The notes: generated by a model not told the origin, from the letters alone. Counted from the first letter of the stretch, positions 8,451 through 16,881 are shown. The stretch is 24,050 bases of DNA from Clostridia bacterium (GCA_017464225.1 JAFUDW010000213.1:1-24050), one strand, 5' to 3'. Numbers and translations: made by a program.

Positions 8451-10329
8451 GTATTTGCCCATCCTGATCGTGGCGGCCATCATCGGCGTTTTCACCGCCG
8501 TTTTTCTCACCGTTTTCCTGCTGGAAAAGAATCGGAAGGAGAGCATGGGCTATGATCGGCATATGGCCGACCGGGAGATCGTCCGCCGCCTGCTGCGCTA
8601 TGCCAAGCCCTACCGGAAGAACTTCGCGCTGGTGTTTTTTGTGATGCTGCTCTCCATCGGCTATGATCTGATATCCCCGCTGCTGGTGGGGCACATTGAG
8701 GAAACGGTGAAGGATACCTTTGCGCTCAGCTATCTTTTCTCCGTGGTGGCGGTATACGCCGGTATCCTGATCGTCAGCCTGATTTGCACCTATATACAGG
8801 CCATGGTGCTGCAAAAAACCGGGCAAAAGATCCTGTCAAGCATCCGCGAGGATGTGTTCACCCATATTGAAAGCCTGAGCCATGAACAGCTCAACAACAT
8901 CCCCGTAGGCAAGCTGGTGACCCGCGTTTCCAATGATCCCAACGCCATTTCCTATATGTTCACCAACATTCTGGTAACGCTGGTAAAAAACATCATGGTC
9001 ATCTTTGGCGTACTGGGCGCCATGCTGACGCTCAATTTCGCTTTAACGCTGATGGTGCTGTGTTTTGTGCCCTTTGTGGTGCTCTTTACGGTGATCTTCC
9101 GCAAGTTCAGCCGCAAGGTGCACCGCCGCGTCAACGACGCCACAACCGACATCAACACCTACCTGTCCGAAAACCTTTCCGGCATCAAGATCACCCAGAT
9201 CTTCAACCGGGAAGATAAAAAGATGGCCGATTTTCTGGAAAAAAGCCGAACGCTCAAACGCGCCAAACAGGCGCGCATGCTGGTATTCGGCATCTTCCGG
9301 CCCATGGTGTATATGCTGTATATCTCATCGGTGATGTGCCTTTTGTACATGGGCGGGCGCGCCGCGATCCAGGGGCACGGCTATCTGGGCCAGGCACTGA
9401 GCAGCGGCGTGATCGTCACCTTTTACATGTATATCTCCAAGTTTTTTAACCCCATCCAAACGCTGGCCGAGCAGTTTGACATGCTTCAGCGCTCCTTCGC
9501 CTCGGCGGAAAAGATATTCACCATTCTGGATATCGTGCCCGAGGTGGTGGACGCACCCGACGCCATGGAGCTGAGCGAGATCAAGGGCGAAATTGAGTTC
9601 CGCGACGTCTGGTTCAGCTATAAGCCCGACGAATGGGTATTAAAAGGCGTCTCCTTCCACATTCAGCCCCGGCAGACCGTAGCCTTTGTAGGGGCGACGG
9701 GCAGCGGCAAAACCACCATTCTTTCGCTGATCTGCCGCAATTACGATATCCAGAAAGGGCAGATCCTGATCGACGGCATCGATATCAAAAAGATCAGGAT
9801 CTCCTGCCTGCGCAGGCATTTTGGACAGATGCTCCAGGATGTGTTCCTGTTCAGCGGCGATATCCGCAGCAATATCCTGCTGCGCAGCGAGGGGATCAGC
9901 GATGAAGAGGTATTGGACGCCTGCCGCTATGTGAACGCCGATAAGTTTATCTGCCGCCTGGAAAAGGGGCTGGATGAACCCGTGCGCGAGCGTGGCAATA
10001 ATTTCTCCGCGGGCCAGCGGCAGCTGCTCTCCTTCGCCCGTACCATCATCCACAAGCCTTCCGTGATCATCCTGGACGAGGCCACCGCCAACATCGATAC
10101 CGAAACCGAGCTGCTGATCCAGGACAGCCTGGAAAAAATCAGGAACATCGGTACCATGCTGATCGTGGCCCATCGCCTGTCCACCATTCAGCATGCCGAC
10201 AACATCATCGTGCTGTCGGGCGGCCAGATCATGGAACAGGGCGACCATCAAGCGCTGCTGCACCAGCATGGCATGTACTACCAGCTTTACACTCTCCAGT
10301 TCAGCCGGGAACAGCTGATGGGCGCATGA
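8443..10329 (+). CDS. ABC exporter half-transporter, canonical-ATPase subunit (BmrD-like)
   Basis: This 628-residue exporter subunit carries Walker A GATGSGKTT near residue 418. The signature is the degenerate FSAGQ near 520, Walker B VIILDEATAN has the catalytic Glu near 546, and the switch His is in VAHRLSTI near 575. It is the hydrolysis-competent partner of the preceding gene. The N-terminus has an extra hydrophobic segment (about residues 5-29) ahead of the usual first cytoplasmic elbow (ADREIVRRLLRYAKPYRK). It could be an added membrane helix, or the real start could be further in. ATG at 8443 is preferred because GGAAGGAGG ends 8 bp upstream. The gene ends at the start of a large intergenic repeat. 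Confidence 0.92.
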   Translation: MREYLPILIVAAIIGVFTAVFLTVFLLEKNRKESMGYDRHMADREIVRRLLRYAKPYRKNFALVFFVMLLSIGYDLISPLLVGHIEETVKDTFALSYLFSVVAVYAGILIVSLICTYIQAMVLQKTGQKILSSIREDVFTHIESLSHEQLNNIPVGKLVTRVSNDPNAISYMFTNILVTLVKNIMVIFGVLGAMLTLNFALTLMVLCFVPFVVLFTVIFRKFSRKVHRRVNDATTDINTYLSENLSGIKITQIFNREDKKMADFLEKSRTLKRAKQARMLVFGIFRPMVYMLYISSVMCLLYMGGRAAIQGHGYLGQALSSGVIVTFYMYISKFFNPIQTLAEQFDMLQRSFASAEKIFTILDIVPEVVDAPDAMELSEIKGEIEFRDVWFSYKPDEWVLKGVSFHIQPRQTVAFVGATGSGKTTILSLICRNYDIQKGQILIDGIDIKKIRISCLRRHFGQMLQDVFLFSGDIRSNILLRSEGISDEEVLDACRYVNADKFICRLEKGLDEPVRERGNNFSAGQRQLLSFARTIIHKPSVIILDEATANIDTETELLIQDSLEKIRNIGTMLIVAHRLSTIQHADNIIVLSGGQIMEQGDHQALLHQHGMYYQLYTLQFSREQLMGA

Positions 10330-10373
10330 TATTCGACAGAGGTTAAAACCCAAAGACTGGAATTTGGTGAGGA

Positions 10374-10999
10374 GGAAACGTTAAGAGGCGCTGCCCCTTA
10401 AAAACCCTGCTGGGGTGCAAGTTTTCCGGGGTCTTCCGGCCCGCTTCTCGCTGAAAACCACCCCAAGGGAAGGTTTTCCGGGCGCTCGAAGCCCCCATCC
10501 CCCGCCAGTTGCGGATGTTGCATGTGTACTCCTCCAGGCAATCTCCCGCAGATAATTGGAATGGGCTTGGCGCAAAGAGCGCACCGGAAATACGCCGCAA
10601 CACAAGAACGACTGGATACGAGCAAGCTCGATCCAGCCGTTTTGCTTATGCGGCTATGACGCTTTTGCGTCATTGACGTCGGCAAGCCGCCGTCATTTCT
10701 GGCGCGGTTAGCATGTTTGGAATTTCAACATCATGCCACAGTCTGAGGTCGGCACGCGCAGCGGGCCAAGGATTGCGCAGCAATCCCGAAAAAGGCATGG
10801 GACGCCAGATAGAGCTTGCTCCAATCTGTCGGCTCTTGCCTTTTTCTTTGCCTCAGACGGCCTTTACACGTCACCACTTTCAGCTTAAATGGTGGAAGTT
10901 GTTTGATAGTGTCATCAAGACTGTTCGCCGGAATGGGTGCAGGAGGCGAAGTCTCCTGGCGCAGGTTTATAAGGGCCGCGGAGGCCCTTATCGTTCCCC
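10374..10999 (+). repeat. Large composite structured intergenic repeat element
   Basis: This non-coding element fills the gap between two convergent genes. Its left end GGAAACGTTAAGAGGC and right end GGCCCTTATCGTTCCCC are imperfect inverted repeats of the family type. The modules in order are: an inverted copy of the GC-rich block of 262-281 (10425-10444); a GAAAACC/GGTTTTC hairpin; a 112-bp block shared with 19981-20093 (10587-10698); a nested multi-hairpin block (10741-10858); and a block shared with 1-166 (10835-10999) ending in two hairpins at 10940-10958 and 10969-10991. Small open frames across it on both strands are not conserved between copies and are not called as genes. The flanks 10330-10373 and 11000-11036 hold nothing recognisable. 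Confidence 0.8.
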
Positions 11000-11036
11000 C
11001 CGCAAGCTCCTATCAACACCCATTCTCAATCATACA

Positions 11037-12575
11037 TCAATCATTATCCAGCGCTTCCAGCCCCCGGCGCGCCTCAGGCTTGCTGTCGCCATGCCGGACA
11101 AACAGCATGGTAATAAAAGCCAGGGCCACAAACACCGCAGCGTAGGGGAACAGCGTGGTCATGCCGGCCTTGTCCATCAGCGCGCCGCTGAGGTAGGGCG
11201 TAACGGTCTGGGCAGCCATGCTGGCGGTGTAATAATAGCCGGTGTAGCGGCCAATATCGCCGCCGCGGCACATTTCCACTACCATGGGGAAGCTGTTGAC
11301 ATTGATGGTGGCCCAGGCAATGCCCGCCAGGGCGAACATGGCGTTCATCACCAGCGCGCTGCTGTCAGCCCGCAGGAAGGACGCCACCAGGAAAGCCGTG
11401 GCCAACATCACCACACCGGCCAGGATGGTCTTTTTGCGGCCCACGCGGCTGGCGATGATGCCCACCGGCAGGTAGCTGATGATGGCCGCCGCCTGGGCGA
11501 TGATCAGCGTCATATTGAAATCGCGGTTCAGCACTTTCCCGGCATACACGCTGTACTTGCTGGTAACGGCGTTGTAGCCCATGAACCACAGCACGATGGA
11601 GAGCAGGATAAAGATCAGGCTGCGCTTTTCGGCCGCGCCTAGCTTCTGCCCCTTGCCCGTGGGCTCTTCCTCCTCAACAATGCCAAACCTGGCGCTCTCC
11701 TGACGCATCTCCTTCGCCCATTTCTTTTCCCGGACAAAGATCACGAAAATGCCCAGAGAAATCAGCATGATCCCGGCCACAATGGCAAAGAAGCTGCGAT
11801 AGGGCATCAGTGCGTTCTTAGCCGCGCCGGTGGCGAATACCATGCCCAGCGCCAGGATGATGATGCCGCCCGCGCTGCCCATCAGGTTAATGATGGCGTT
11901 GCCTTTGCTGCGCAGGGGCTTCATGGTCACATCGGGCATCAGCGCCACGGCAGGGCTGCGGAAGGTGGCCATGGCGATCAACAGCAGCAGCAGGATACCG
12001 ATGAACAGGATCAGCGGCGTGCGGTTGGCCGCCGTCTGGGCATGGGCATACGCCTGACGGGCCGGGGCCACGTAGGTGATATACTCCGGCGTATCCAGCG
12101 TCATGGCCATGAAACGCTCCCGGCTGATGGCGGTAACGCCCTCGGCGGCGTCATCGGCCAGCACAAACCTTTCGCCCTCGGGAGTCATCAGATCGGTATC
12201 ATACGTAAAATCGTACAGCGTGGTAAGCGCCTCGGGGGTATCCATGCCCTGTATATCGCTCAGGCTCTTGAGCTGCAGGCTGTCAGCCCAGCTCAGGGCA
12301 AACAGCAGCACAGCCGCGGCAATGGTGCCAAACAGGATAAAGGGCGTGCGGCGGCCCAGCTTGCTCCGGCACTTATCGGAGATAGCGCCAAAAAGCGGAA
12401 GCATGAACAGCGCCAGAATGTTGTCCAGCGCCATAATGATGCCGCTGTTGGCCTGGTTCATGCCAAACTTATCGGTCAGTATTTTGGGGATCAGATTATC
12501 ATAGGCCTGCCAAAAGGCGCAGATCAGAAAAAAGGCAAAGCCCACCAGCAGCGTACGCTTATAGGACAGCTTCAT
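11037..12575 (-). CDS. MFS transporter, SLC45/GPH-like
   Basis: This roughly 512-residue polytopic membrane protein has about 12 hydrophobic segments. The cytoplasmic loop after helix 2 carries DKCRSKLGRRTPFIL, which matches the R-x-G-R-R-P motif of SLC45/sucrose-type and GPH sugar carriers. An unusual soluble insertion of about 100 residues sits between membrane segments (around 100-195, with DIQGMDTPEAL and FTYDTDLMTPEGE). It is probably extracellular. The start is one of two adjacent ATGs; 12575 is 7 nt from GGGAGG and is preferred to 12578. It has its own promoter at 12604-12632. Sugar or glycoside transport is likely from the family and from the nearby CUT1 importer, but the substrate is not determined. 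Confidence 0.87.
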   Translation of the reverse strand: MKLSYKRTLLVGFAFFLICAFWQAYDNLIPKILTDKFGMNQANSGIIMALDNILALFMLPLFGAISDKCRSKLGRRTPFILFGTIAAAVLLFALSWADSLQLKSLSDIQGMDTPEALTTLYDFTYDTDLMTPEGERFVLADDAAEGVTAISRERFMAMTLDTPEYITYVAPARQAYAHAQTAANRTPLILFIGILLLLLIAMATFRSPAVALMPDVTMKPLRSKGNAIINLMGSAGGIIILALGMVFATGAAKNALMPYRSFFAIVAGIMLISLGIFVIFVREKKWAKEMRQESARFGIVEEEEPTGKGQKLGAAEKRSLIFILLSIVLWFMGYNAVTSKYSVYAGKVLNRDFNMTLIIAQAAAIISYLPVGIIASRVGRKKTILAGVVMLATAFLVASFLRADSSALVMNAMFALAGIAWATINVNSFPMVVEMCRGGDIGRYTGYYYTASMAAQTVTPYLSGALMDKAGMTTLFPYAAVFVALAFITMLFVRHGDSKPEARRGLEALDND

Positions 12576-12603
12576 CATGGAACCTCCCATGCTGTTTTTT
12601 TCC

Positions 12604-12632
12604 ATTGTACGCCATTTTCCGCCGGATTGCAA
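12604..12632 (-). promoter_or_regulatory. Promoter of the MFS gene
   Basis: Minus-strand TTGCAA (12627-12632) and TACAAT (12604-12609) have 17-bp spacing. They lie just after the terminator of the preceding lipoprotein gene, so the MFS gene is a separate transcription unit. Confidence 0.65.
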
Positions 12633-12644
12633 CATAAAGCACGC

Positions 12645-12677
12645 AAAAGGCCGCGCCCCGAAACGGAGCGCGGCCTT
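12645..12677 (-). terminator. Intrinsic terminator after the OB-fold-like lipoprotein gene
   Basis: Perfect 10-bp stem AAGGCCGCGC (12647-12656) with GCGCGGCCTT (12668-12677). On the minus strand it is followed by only four T, then GCG, so termination may be partial. Confidence 0.65.
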
Positions 12678-12698
12678 GAATGCGGTGGGAAAAACGGA

Positions 12699-13400
12699 TC
12701 ACTCAGCCTTGGTCAGCGAGGTAGCCTGCAGGTTGGCGCCGTTGTACCAGTACAGGAAGCCTTCCAGGTCGATCACATCGCCCACGTTCATCGCTTCCAC
12801 AGCCTTGTACACGTCGGTATCGTTGCCGCAGAGATAGAACTCCACGCAGAACTCATAGGTTTCGCCGTCCTTGGACACTTTGAAGTACAGGTCGTCGGTC
12901 TTGTCCGCTTCGTTCTTGTAGGCAAAAGCCTTGCCGGTATCGTCATAGGCTTCCACGGTAACGCCCTTCACGGCTACCAGCTCGTTCTGATGGTCGATCA
13001 GCTCTTCCTTGCTCAGCAGGTCGGTTACATCGAAGGCTTCGGCGATGAAGGGATCGGCCTCGATCGCTTCAAAGCTGGCGTCGGTGATTTCCACCTCGCC
13101 GGACCATTCGGACTTATAGCCGTTCACGCGAACCTTGGTGCCGGGGATCAGGGCGTCGTAGTCTTCCTGGGAGATGGGCAGCTCGTACACGAAGTACGCG
13201 CCGTCTTCAGCCTGCAGGTAGATGGTGGCCTTGTCGGCCCACCAGGACTGCTTGGCCTGCACATACGCCTCAATAGTCACTTCGCTGTCCAGCTCGGCAG
13301 CCACGTAATCGGCATGGGACATCACGGTATTCTCGGCCACCGCGCAGGCGGTCAGGGCCAGCATCATCATGGCCAGGGCAAACGCCAGGATCTTTTTCAT
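12699..13400 (-). CDS. Secreted lipoprotein with two OB-fold-like repeats
   Basis: This 233-residue protein has a lipoprotein signal peptide (MKKILAFALAMMMLALTAC); lipobox LTAC places Cys at residue 19. The mature part appears to hold two related beta-rich units of about 80-100 residues. Both show the pattern xVxVxGxVxxx...YFxV...GxxVxxxGxL. The first contains EVTIEAYVQA and the second LVAVKGVTVEAY, ending with DVIDLEGFLYWYNGANLQ. This resembles OB-fold lipoproteins. No catalytic motif was seen. It has its own strong promoter and terminator although it follows the importer operon, so it can be made independently. RBS AAAGGAGAG lies 6 bp before ATG. The function is unknown; binding of a small ligand or envelope role is a guess. 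Confidence 0.82.
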   Translation of the reverse strand: MKKILAFALAMMMLALTACAVAENTVMSHADYVAAELDSEVTIEAYVQAKQSWWADKATIYLQAEDGAYFVYELPISQEDYDALIPGTKVRVNGYKSEWSGEVEITDASFEAIEADPFIAEAFDVTDLLSKEELIDHQNELVAVKGVTVEAYDDTGKAFAYKNEADKTDDLYFKVSKDGETYEFCVEFYLCGNDTDVYKAVEAMNVGDVIDLEGFLYWYNGANLQATSLTKAE

Positions 13401-13438
13401 GGTATTCTCTCCTTTGATTTTATTCGGGAACCGTCCCT

Positions 13439-13467
13439 ATTATACCCAAAATGCCCCGCTAAGTAAA
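13439..13467 (-). promoter_or_regulatory. Promoter of the OB-fold-like lipoprotein gene
   Basis: Minus-strand TTTACT (13462-13467) and TATAAT (13439-13444) have 17-bp spacing, within the 74-bp gap after the binding-protein gene. No terminator is visible between the two genes, so read-through from the importer operon is also possible. Confidence 0.7.
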
Positions 13468-13474
13468 GAGCGCT

Positions 13475-15094
13475 TCAGCTTTTTTTACTTTTCCTTTTGA
13501 TCGCGCCGCGGAGCCAGAAGGCCGCGATCAGCGCCCAGGCTGCGGCCAGCGCCGACAGCATGGTCACCGCCGTGCCCGGCAGCGGCCCCATATCCGGCGC
13601 GGCAGCCTCTTCCGTCTCCCCGGCGGCTTGCTGCGGAACGATCTGATCCAGGCGGTACAGGCTGTTGATCTGATCATAGAGCGAATCCATAAAGCTGTCA
13701 TCCACCGTTTTTTTGCGGCGGACGGCCTTGGCCACTTCCTCGATCAGCTGGCCCGACGCGTCGCGCAGCGAAGCCGAACCGTTGAATACAGGCGTGACAA
13801 AGGTATTGGCGGTGTTGGCCATGAGCAGTTCGGCGGCGTCCAGCTTGACGCTGTAATACTGGTCGTTGTCCTCGCCCTTTCGGGACAGGTAATCCAGATA
13901 GCTTGCATCCTGCTGCGCCTTGATCGTCACGGGCACGTAGCCCTCGGTTTCGGAATAGGCGATCTGCACGTCGTTGCTGATCAGATATTGGGCGAAAAGC
14001 CAGCTGGCCAATACCACCTGGTGATCCTCCTTGTTGAACACGCATACCGACGGGCCCTGGGAAATCATCACCGGATGCTCGGGATCAAACTGCGGCACGG
14101 GACGCACGGCGATCTCAAACTCGGTCACCTGATCGGCGGCGATATCCATATGCGGGGCGTTTGTGCCCATCCAGGTGGCGCCCGCCGTGGAATCAACGGC
14201 GAAAACGCACTGTCCGGCGTTGAGGAAATTGCCGGGATAGCTGCTGATCTTGAAGGTGGAAAAGGCGCCCGTCTGCACGTGGTCGCGCACGGTATAGAGC
14301 AATTGCTTTGTGGTATCGTTAAAGATCTGGATCTCGCCCGCATCGGTGGAATAGGGCGCGTTCAGCTGCCTGAGCATCTGGATCATCATGTTGTCCGTGG
14401 ATTTATAGATGAAGGGGATCATGGTCTTCTGCCCATTGAGCAGATAGGTGCCTGTTTCATCCTTTTTCGCCGCGGCGTCCGATACCTCCCATACGAAGTC
14501 CCATGTGAGCACGTCCGGCAGCGTATACCCCAGCTGCTCCACAAAGGTTTTATTGATGTAGAGCGCTTCGGTGGAGCGCATATAGGGCAAAGCGTAATAG
14601 CTGTCGCCGATCCTGCACTCCTCCAGGAACTGGGGCACGATCTCGTCCTTGCGCGGGCTGTCAAAGCGTACCTCGCTGCCGCCCAGGCCGTAACGGACGT
14701 CGGCAAACAATTCGTCCAGCGGCGCCACTACGTTGCTGCCCGTCAGATAGGTGGCGATATGATCGGGATAGGTGATGCACACATTGGGCGTGGTGCCCGT
14801 GGCAATGTTGGTGATCACGTCGTTATAGATGCGGCTGTAATCGGTATACAGGCGCATATTGACATGGATATTGGGGTACAGCGCCTCAAAATCGGCGATG
14901 GCCTTTTCATAGATGGCCGTTTGCGTTTTGTTGGTATCGTTCTTGGCCCAGAAGGTCAGCTCATACCCGCGGCTCTCGTCAAAGGCCTCGGGGATCGCAA
15001 AGGCGCTGGAATTGCGGGAGCCGTGGCACCCGGCCAAAGGCAGGCACAGCGTGCACAGGAGCAGCAGGGCCAGTATTTTTTTTGCCGTTTTCAT
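13475..15094 (-). CDS. CUT1-type extracellular solute-binding lipoprotein with C-terminal sorting-like tail
   Basis: This 539-residue family-1 solute-binding protein captures the substrate for the adjacent importer. The signal peptide ends in lipobox LAGC (Cys at about residue 21). The mature N-terminus YELTFWAKND and the helix AIADFEALYPNIHV are typical. The start at 15094 (MKTAKK) overlaps the upstream permease stop by 4 bp (ATGA); an open frame continuing to 15313 lies inside the permease and is rejected. The C-terminus is unusual: LPGTA (505-509), a hydrophobic segment (510-528) and a basic tail ending KRKSKKS. This is the layout of a cell-wall sorting signal, or else a second membrane anchor. 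A preceding Glu/Ala/Pro-rich stretch could act as a spacer. The substrate is unknown, probably a sugar or glycerol phosphate. Confidence 0.92.
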   Translation of the reverse strand: MKTAKKILALLLLCTLCLPLAGCHGSRNSSAFAIPEAFDESRGYELTFWAKNDTNKTQTAIYEKAIADFEALYPNIHVNMRLYTDYSRIYNDVITNIATGTTPNVCITYPDHIATYLTGSNVVAPLDELFADVRYGLGGSEVRFDSPRKDEIVPQFLEECRIGDSYYALPYMRSTEALYINKTFVEQLGYTLPDVLTWDFVWEVSDAAAKKDETGTYLLNGQKTMIPFIYKSTDNMMIQMLRQLNAPYSTDAGEIQIFNDTTKQLLYTVRDHVQTGAFSTFKISSYPGNFLNAGQCVFAVDSTAGATWMGTNAPHMDIAADQVTEFEIAVRPVPQFDPEHPVMISQGPSVCVFNKEDHQVVLASWLFAQYLISNDVQIAYSETEGYVPVTIKAQQDASYLDYLSRKGEDNDQYYSVKLDAAELLMANTANTFVTPVFNGSASLRDASGQLIEEVAKAVRRKKTVDDSFMDSLYDQINSLYRLDQIVPQQAAGETEEAAAPDMGPLPGTAVTMLSALAAAWALIAAFWLRGAIKRKSKKS

Positions 15095-15966
15095 CCCTTG
15101 GTACCTCCCCGGGACACCCCGGCCATCACTTTGCTGCGGAACATCAGGAAAAGCACGATCAGCGGCACCGAGATCACCACCACCGCGGCCATCATGGCGG
15201 GGATATTCTCGCGGCCAAAGCCGTTTTCGCGGATCTCCTGAATGCCGTTGGACACCAGGAAATAGCGGGAATCGTCGGTGATCAGCCGCGGCCATACGTA
15301 ACTGTTCCAGCATTCGATGACCTTGAGGATCACAATGGTCACCAGCGTGGGCTTGGAAATGGGGATCATCACCCGCGTCAGGTATTCAAAGTCCGTGGTG
15401 CCGTCCACCCGGGCGGCGCGGTACAGTTCATCGGGGATCTGCTCAAAGTTCTCCTTGAGCAGATAGATATAGAATACCGAGGTCACCGAAGGCAATATCA
15501 GTCCCGTAAATGTATTGCGCAGGTGCAGGTTGGTAATGGTGACAAAGTTGGTGATCACCACCAGTTCGCTCGGGATCATCATCAGCGACAGGAACAGCGT
15601 AAAGGCGATCTGCCTGCCCGCGAATTCAAGCCTGGCAAAGGCGAAGGCCGCCGGAACGATCACCACCATCATGAGCCCGGTGGTGATCACGGTAAAGATC
15701 ACGGTATTCAGGAAATACCTTCCCAACGGCACGGCGGTAAAGGCGTCCTTATAATTCTGCAGCGTGGGCGAAAGCGTAATGAATTTGGGAATATACTCGG
15801 CGTTATAAGCGCTGTAGCTCTTGAGCGAGGACAGCACCATCCAATAAAAGGGAAACAGCACGATCAACGCCCATACCGTCAGGAAAAAGTAATCCGCCGT
15901 TTTAAAGGCGCGCTTGCGGGCCGCGGCGCGGCGTTCGATCCTGTCAAAATCAAGTTTGTTCTGCAT
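15091..15966 (-). CDS. CUT1-type ABC importer permease, MalG/UgpE-like
   Basis: This 291-residue inner-membrane permease has six predicted helices. The EAA loop, which contacts the ATPase, reads AARVDGTTDFEYLTRVMIP followed by ISKP. The N-terminus has a basic cytoplasmic stretch (RRAAARKRAF) before the first helix. It begins 12 bp after the stop of the UgpA-like permease and ends in a 4-bp ATGA overlap with the binding-protein gene, so it is co-translated with both. Together with the neighbouring permease it forms the heterodimeric channel of the importer. Upstream AAGGCGGTGA is a weak ribosome site. Confidence 0.95.
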   Translation of the reverse strand: MQNKLDFDRIERRAAARKRAFKTADYFFLTVWALIVLFPFYWMVLSSLKSYSAYNAEYIPKFITLSPTLQNYKDAFTAVPLGRYFLNTVIFTVITTGLMMVVIVPAAFAFARLEFAGRQIAFTLFLSLMMIPSELVVITNFVTITNLHLRNTFTGLILPSVTSVFYIYLLKENFEQIPDELYRAARVDGTTDFEYLTRVMIPISKPTLVTIVILKVIECWNSYVWPRLITDDSRYFLVSNGIQEIRENGFGRENIPAMMAAVVVISVPLIVLFLMFRSKVMAGVSRGGTKG

Positions 15967-15978
15967 ACCGTCACCGCC

Positions 15979-16869
15979 TTAATACTGCACGTTCTTTTTG
16001 CTGATCATCAGATTGATGCAGGTGATGGTCAGCACGATGGCAAACAGGATCAGCGCGGCCGCCGAGGCGAAGGAGGGATAGCCGCCGCTGTTGCCGTACA
16101 GCATATCGTATACGTAGCCCACAATGGTGTTCATTCCCGCGGCGTTCAGATCGGTGCCAAACAGCGCCACAGCGTCGCTGTAGGCCTTGAAGGCGCCGAT
16201 GAAGCCCGTGATCACCAGATAGAAGATCATGGGCGAGATCATGGGCAGCGTGATCTTGTAAAACACGCGGAAGCTGCGGGTTGCGTCCATGCGGGCGGCG
16301 CTGTAGTATTCCGGGTTCACGCTGGCCAGCGCGCTGGTGAGGATCAGCACCTTAAAGGGCATGACCACCCATACGGTATAGAAGCACAGCACGAACATCT
16401 TGGCCCAGTAGGGGCCGTCGATGAAATCAACAGGCCCCGCGCCAAACCAGCGCAGCATCAGGTTGACCAGTCCGTCGCTGTAGGCCGTCTTTTTGAACAG
16501 GATCATGAATACCAGGCCCACCGCCAGCGTATTGGTCACGTAGGGCAGAAAATAGACGGTCTGGTACAGCTTGCGCAGGGGCTTGATGGCGTTGAGCCCC
16601 AGGGAGATCAGCAGCGCGATGCCGGTGGACAGCGGCACGGTGATGATCACCAGCAGGAAGGTGTTGCGGACAGCCTGCAGGAAGTAGGGATCGCGCAGCA
16701 CATAGGAATAGTTGTACAGCCCGATGCCGGCATAGGTTTGGGAAGCGCTGTTATAGCCCTCCTCCACCGAATACACCAGCACGTCGATCAGCGGGTATAC
16801 CATGAACGCGCCCAGGAACAGGATAGCGGGCAGCAGATACAGCCAGCCCTTGAGACTTTTCTTTTTCAT
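15979..16869 (-). CDS. CUT1-type ABC importer permease, MalF/UgpA-like
   Basis: This 296-residue membrane protein has six predicted helices, starting MKKKSLKGWLYLLPAILF. The EAA loop reads SAARMDATRSFRVFYKITLP. It lacks the long periplasmic insertion of E. coli MalF, as is normal in Gram-positive UgpA-type permeases. It lies 12 bp after the ATPase gene and 12 bp before the second permease. Its position between ATPase and second permease gives an ATPase-permease-permease-binding protein order. It works at the cytoplasmic membrane to pass the substrate delivered by the lipoprotein. Confidence 0.95.
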   Translation of the reverse strand: MKKKSLKGWLYLLPAILFLGAFMVYPLIDVLVYSVEEGYNSASQTYAGIGLYNYSYVLRDPYFLQAVRNTFLLVIITVPLSTGIALLISLGLNAIKPLRKLYQTVYFLPYVTNTLAVGLVFMILFKKTAYSDGLVNLMLRWFGAGPVDFIDGPYWAKMFVLCFYTVWVVMPFKVLILTSALASVNPEYYSAARMDATRSFRVFYKITLPMISPMIFYLVITGFIGAFKAYSDAVALFGTDLNAAGMNTIVGYVYDMLYGNSGGYPSFASAAALILFAIVLTITCINLMISKKNVQY

Positions 16870-16881
16870 GCCGCGCCCCCT

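Noticed and set aside
10343..10685. Several 74-95 codon open frames in the repeat region
   Set aside because: They overlap hairpin modules that recur elsewhere without keeping any frame.
10374..10999. CRISPR array or insertion sequence
   Set aside because: There are no regularly spaced identical repeats, no cas genes and no transposase reading frame.
10713..11642. 309-codon open frame starting in the repeat and running antisense into the MFS gene
   Set aside because: It begins in non-coding repeat sequence and continues as a shadow of the MFS gene.
15095..15313. Longer N-terminus for the solute-binding protein
   Set aside because: The extension lies inside the permease gene, while the internal start gives a perfect lipoprotein signal and a 4-bp ATGA overlap.
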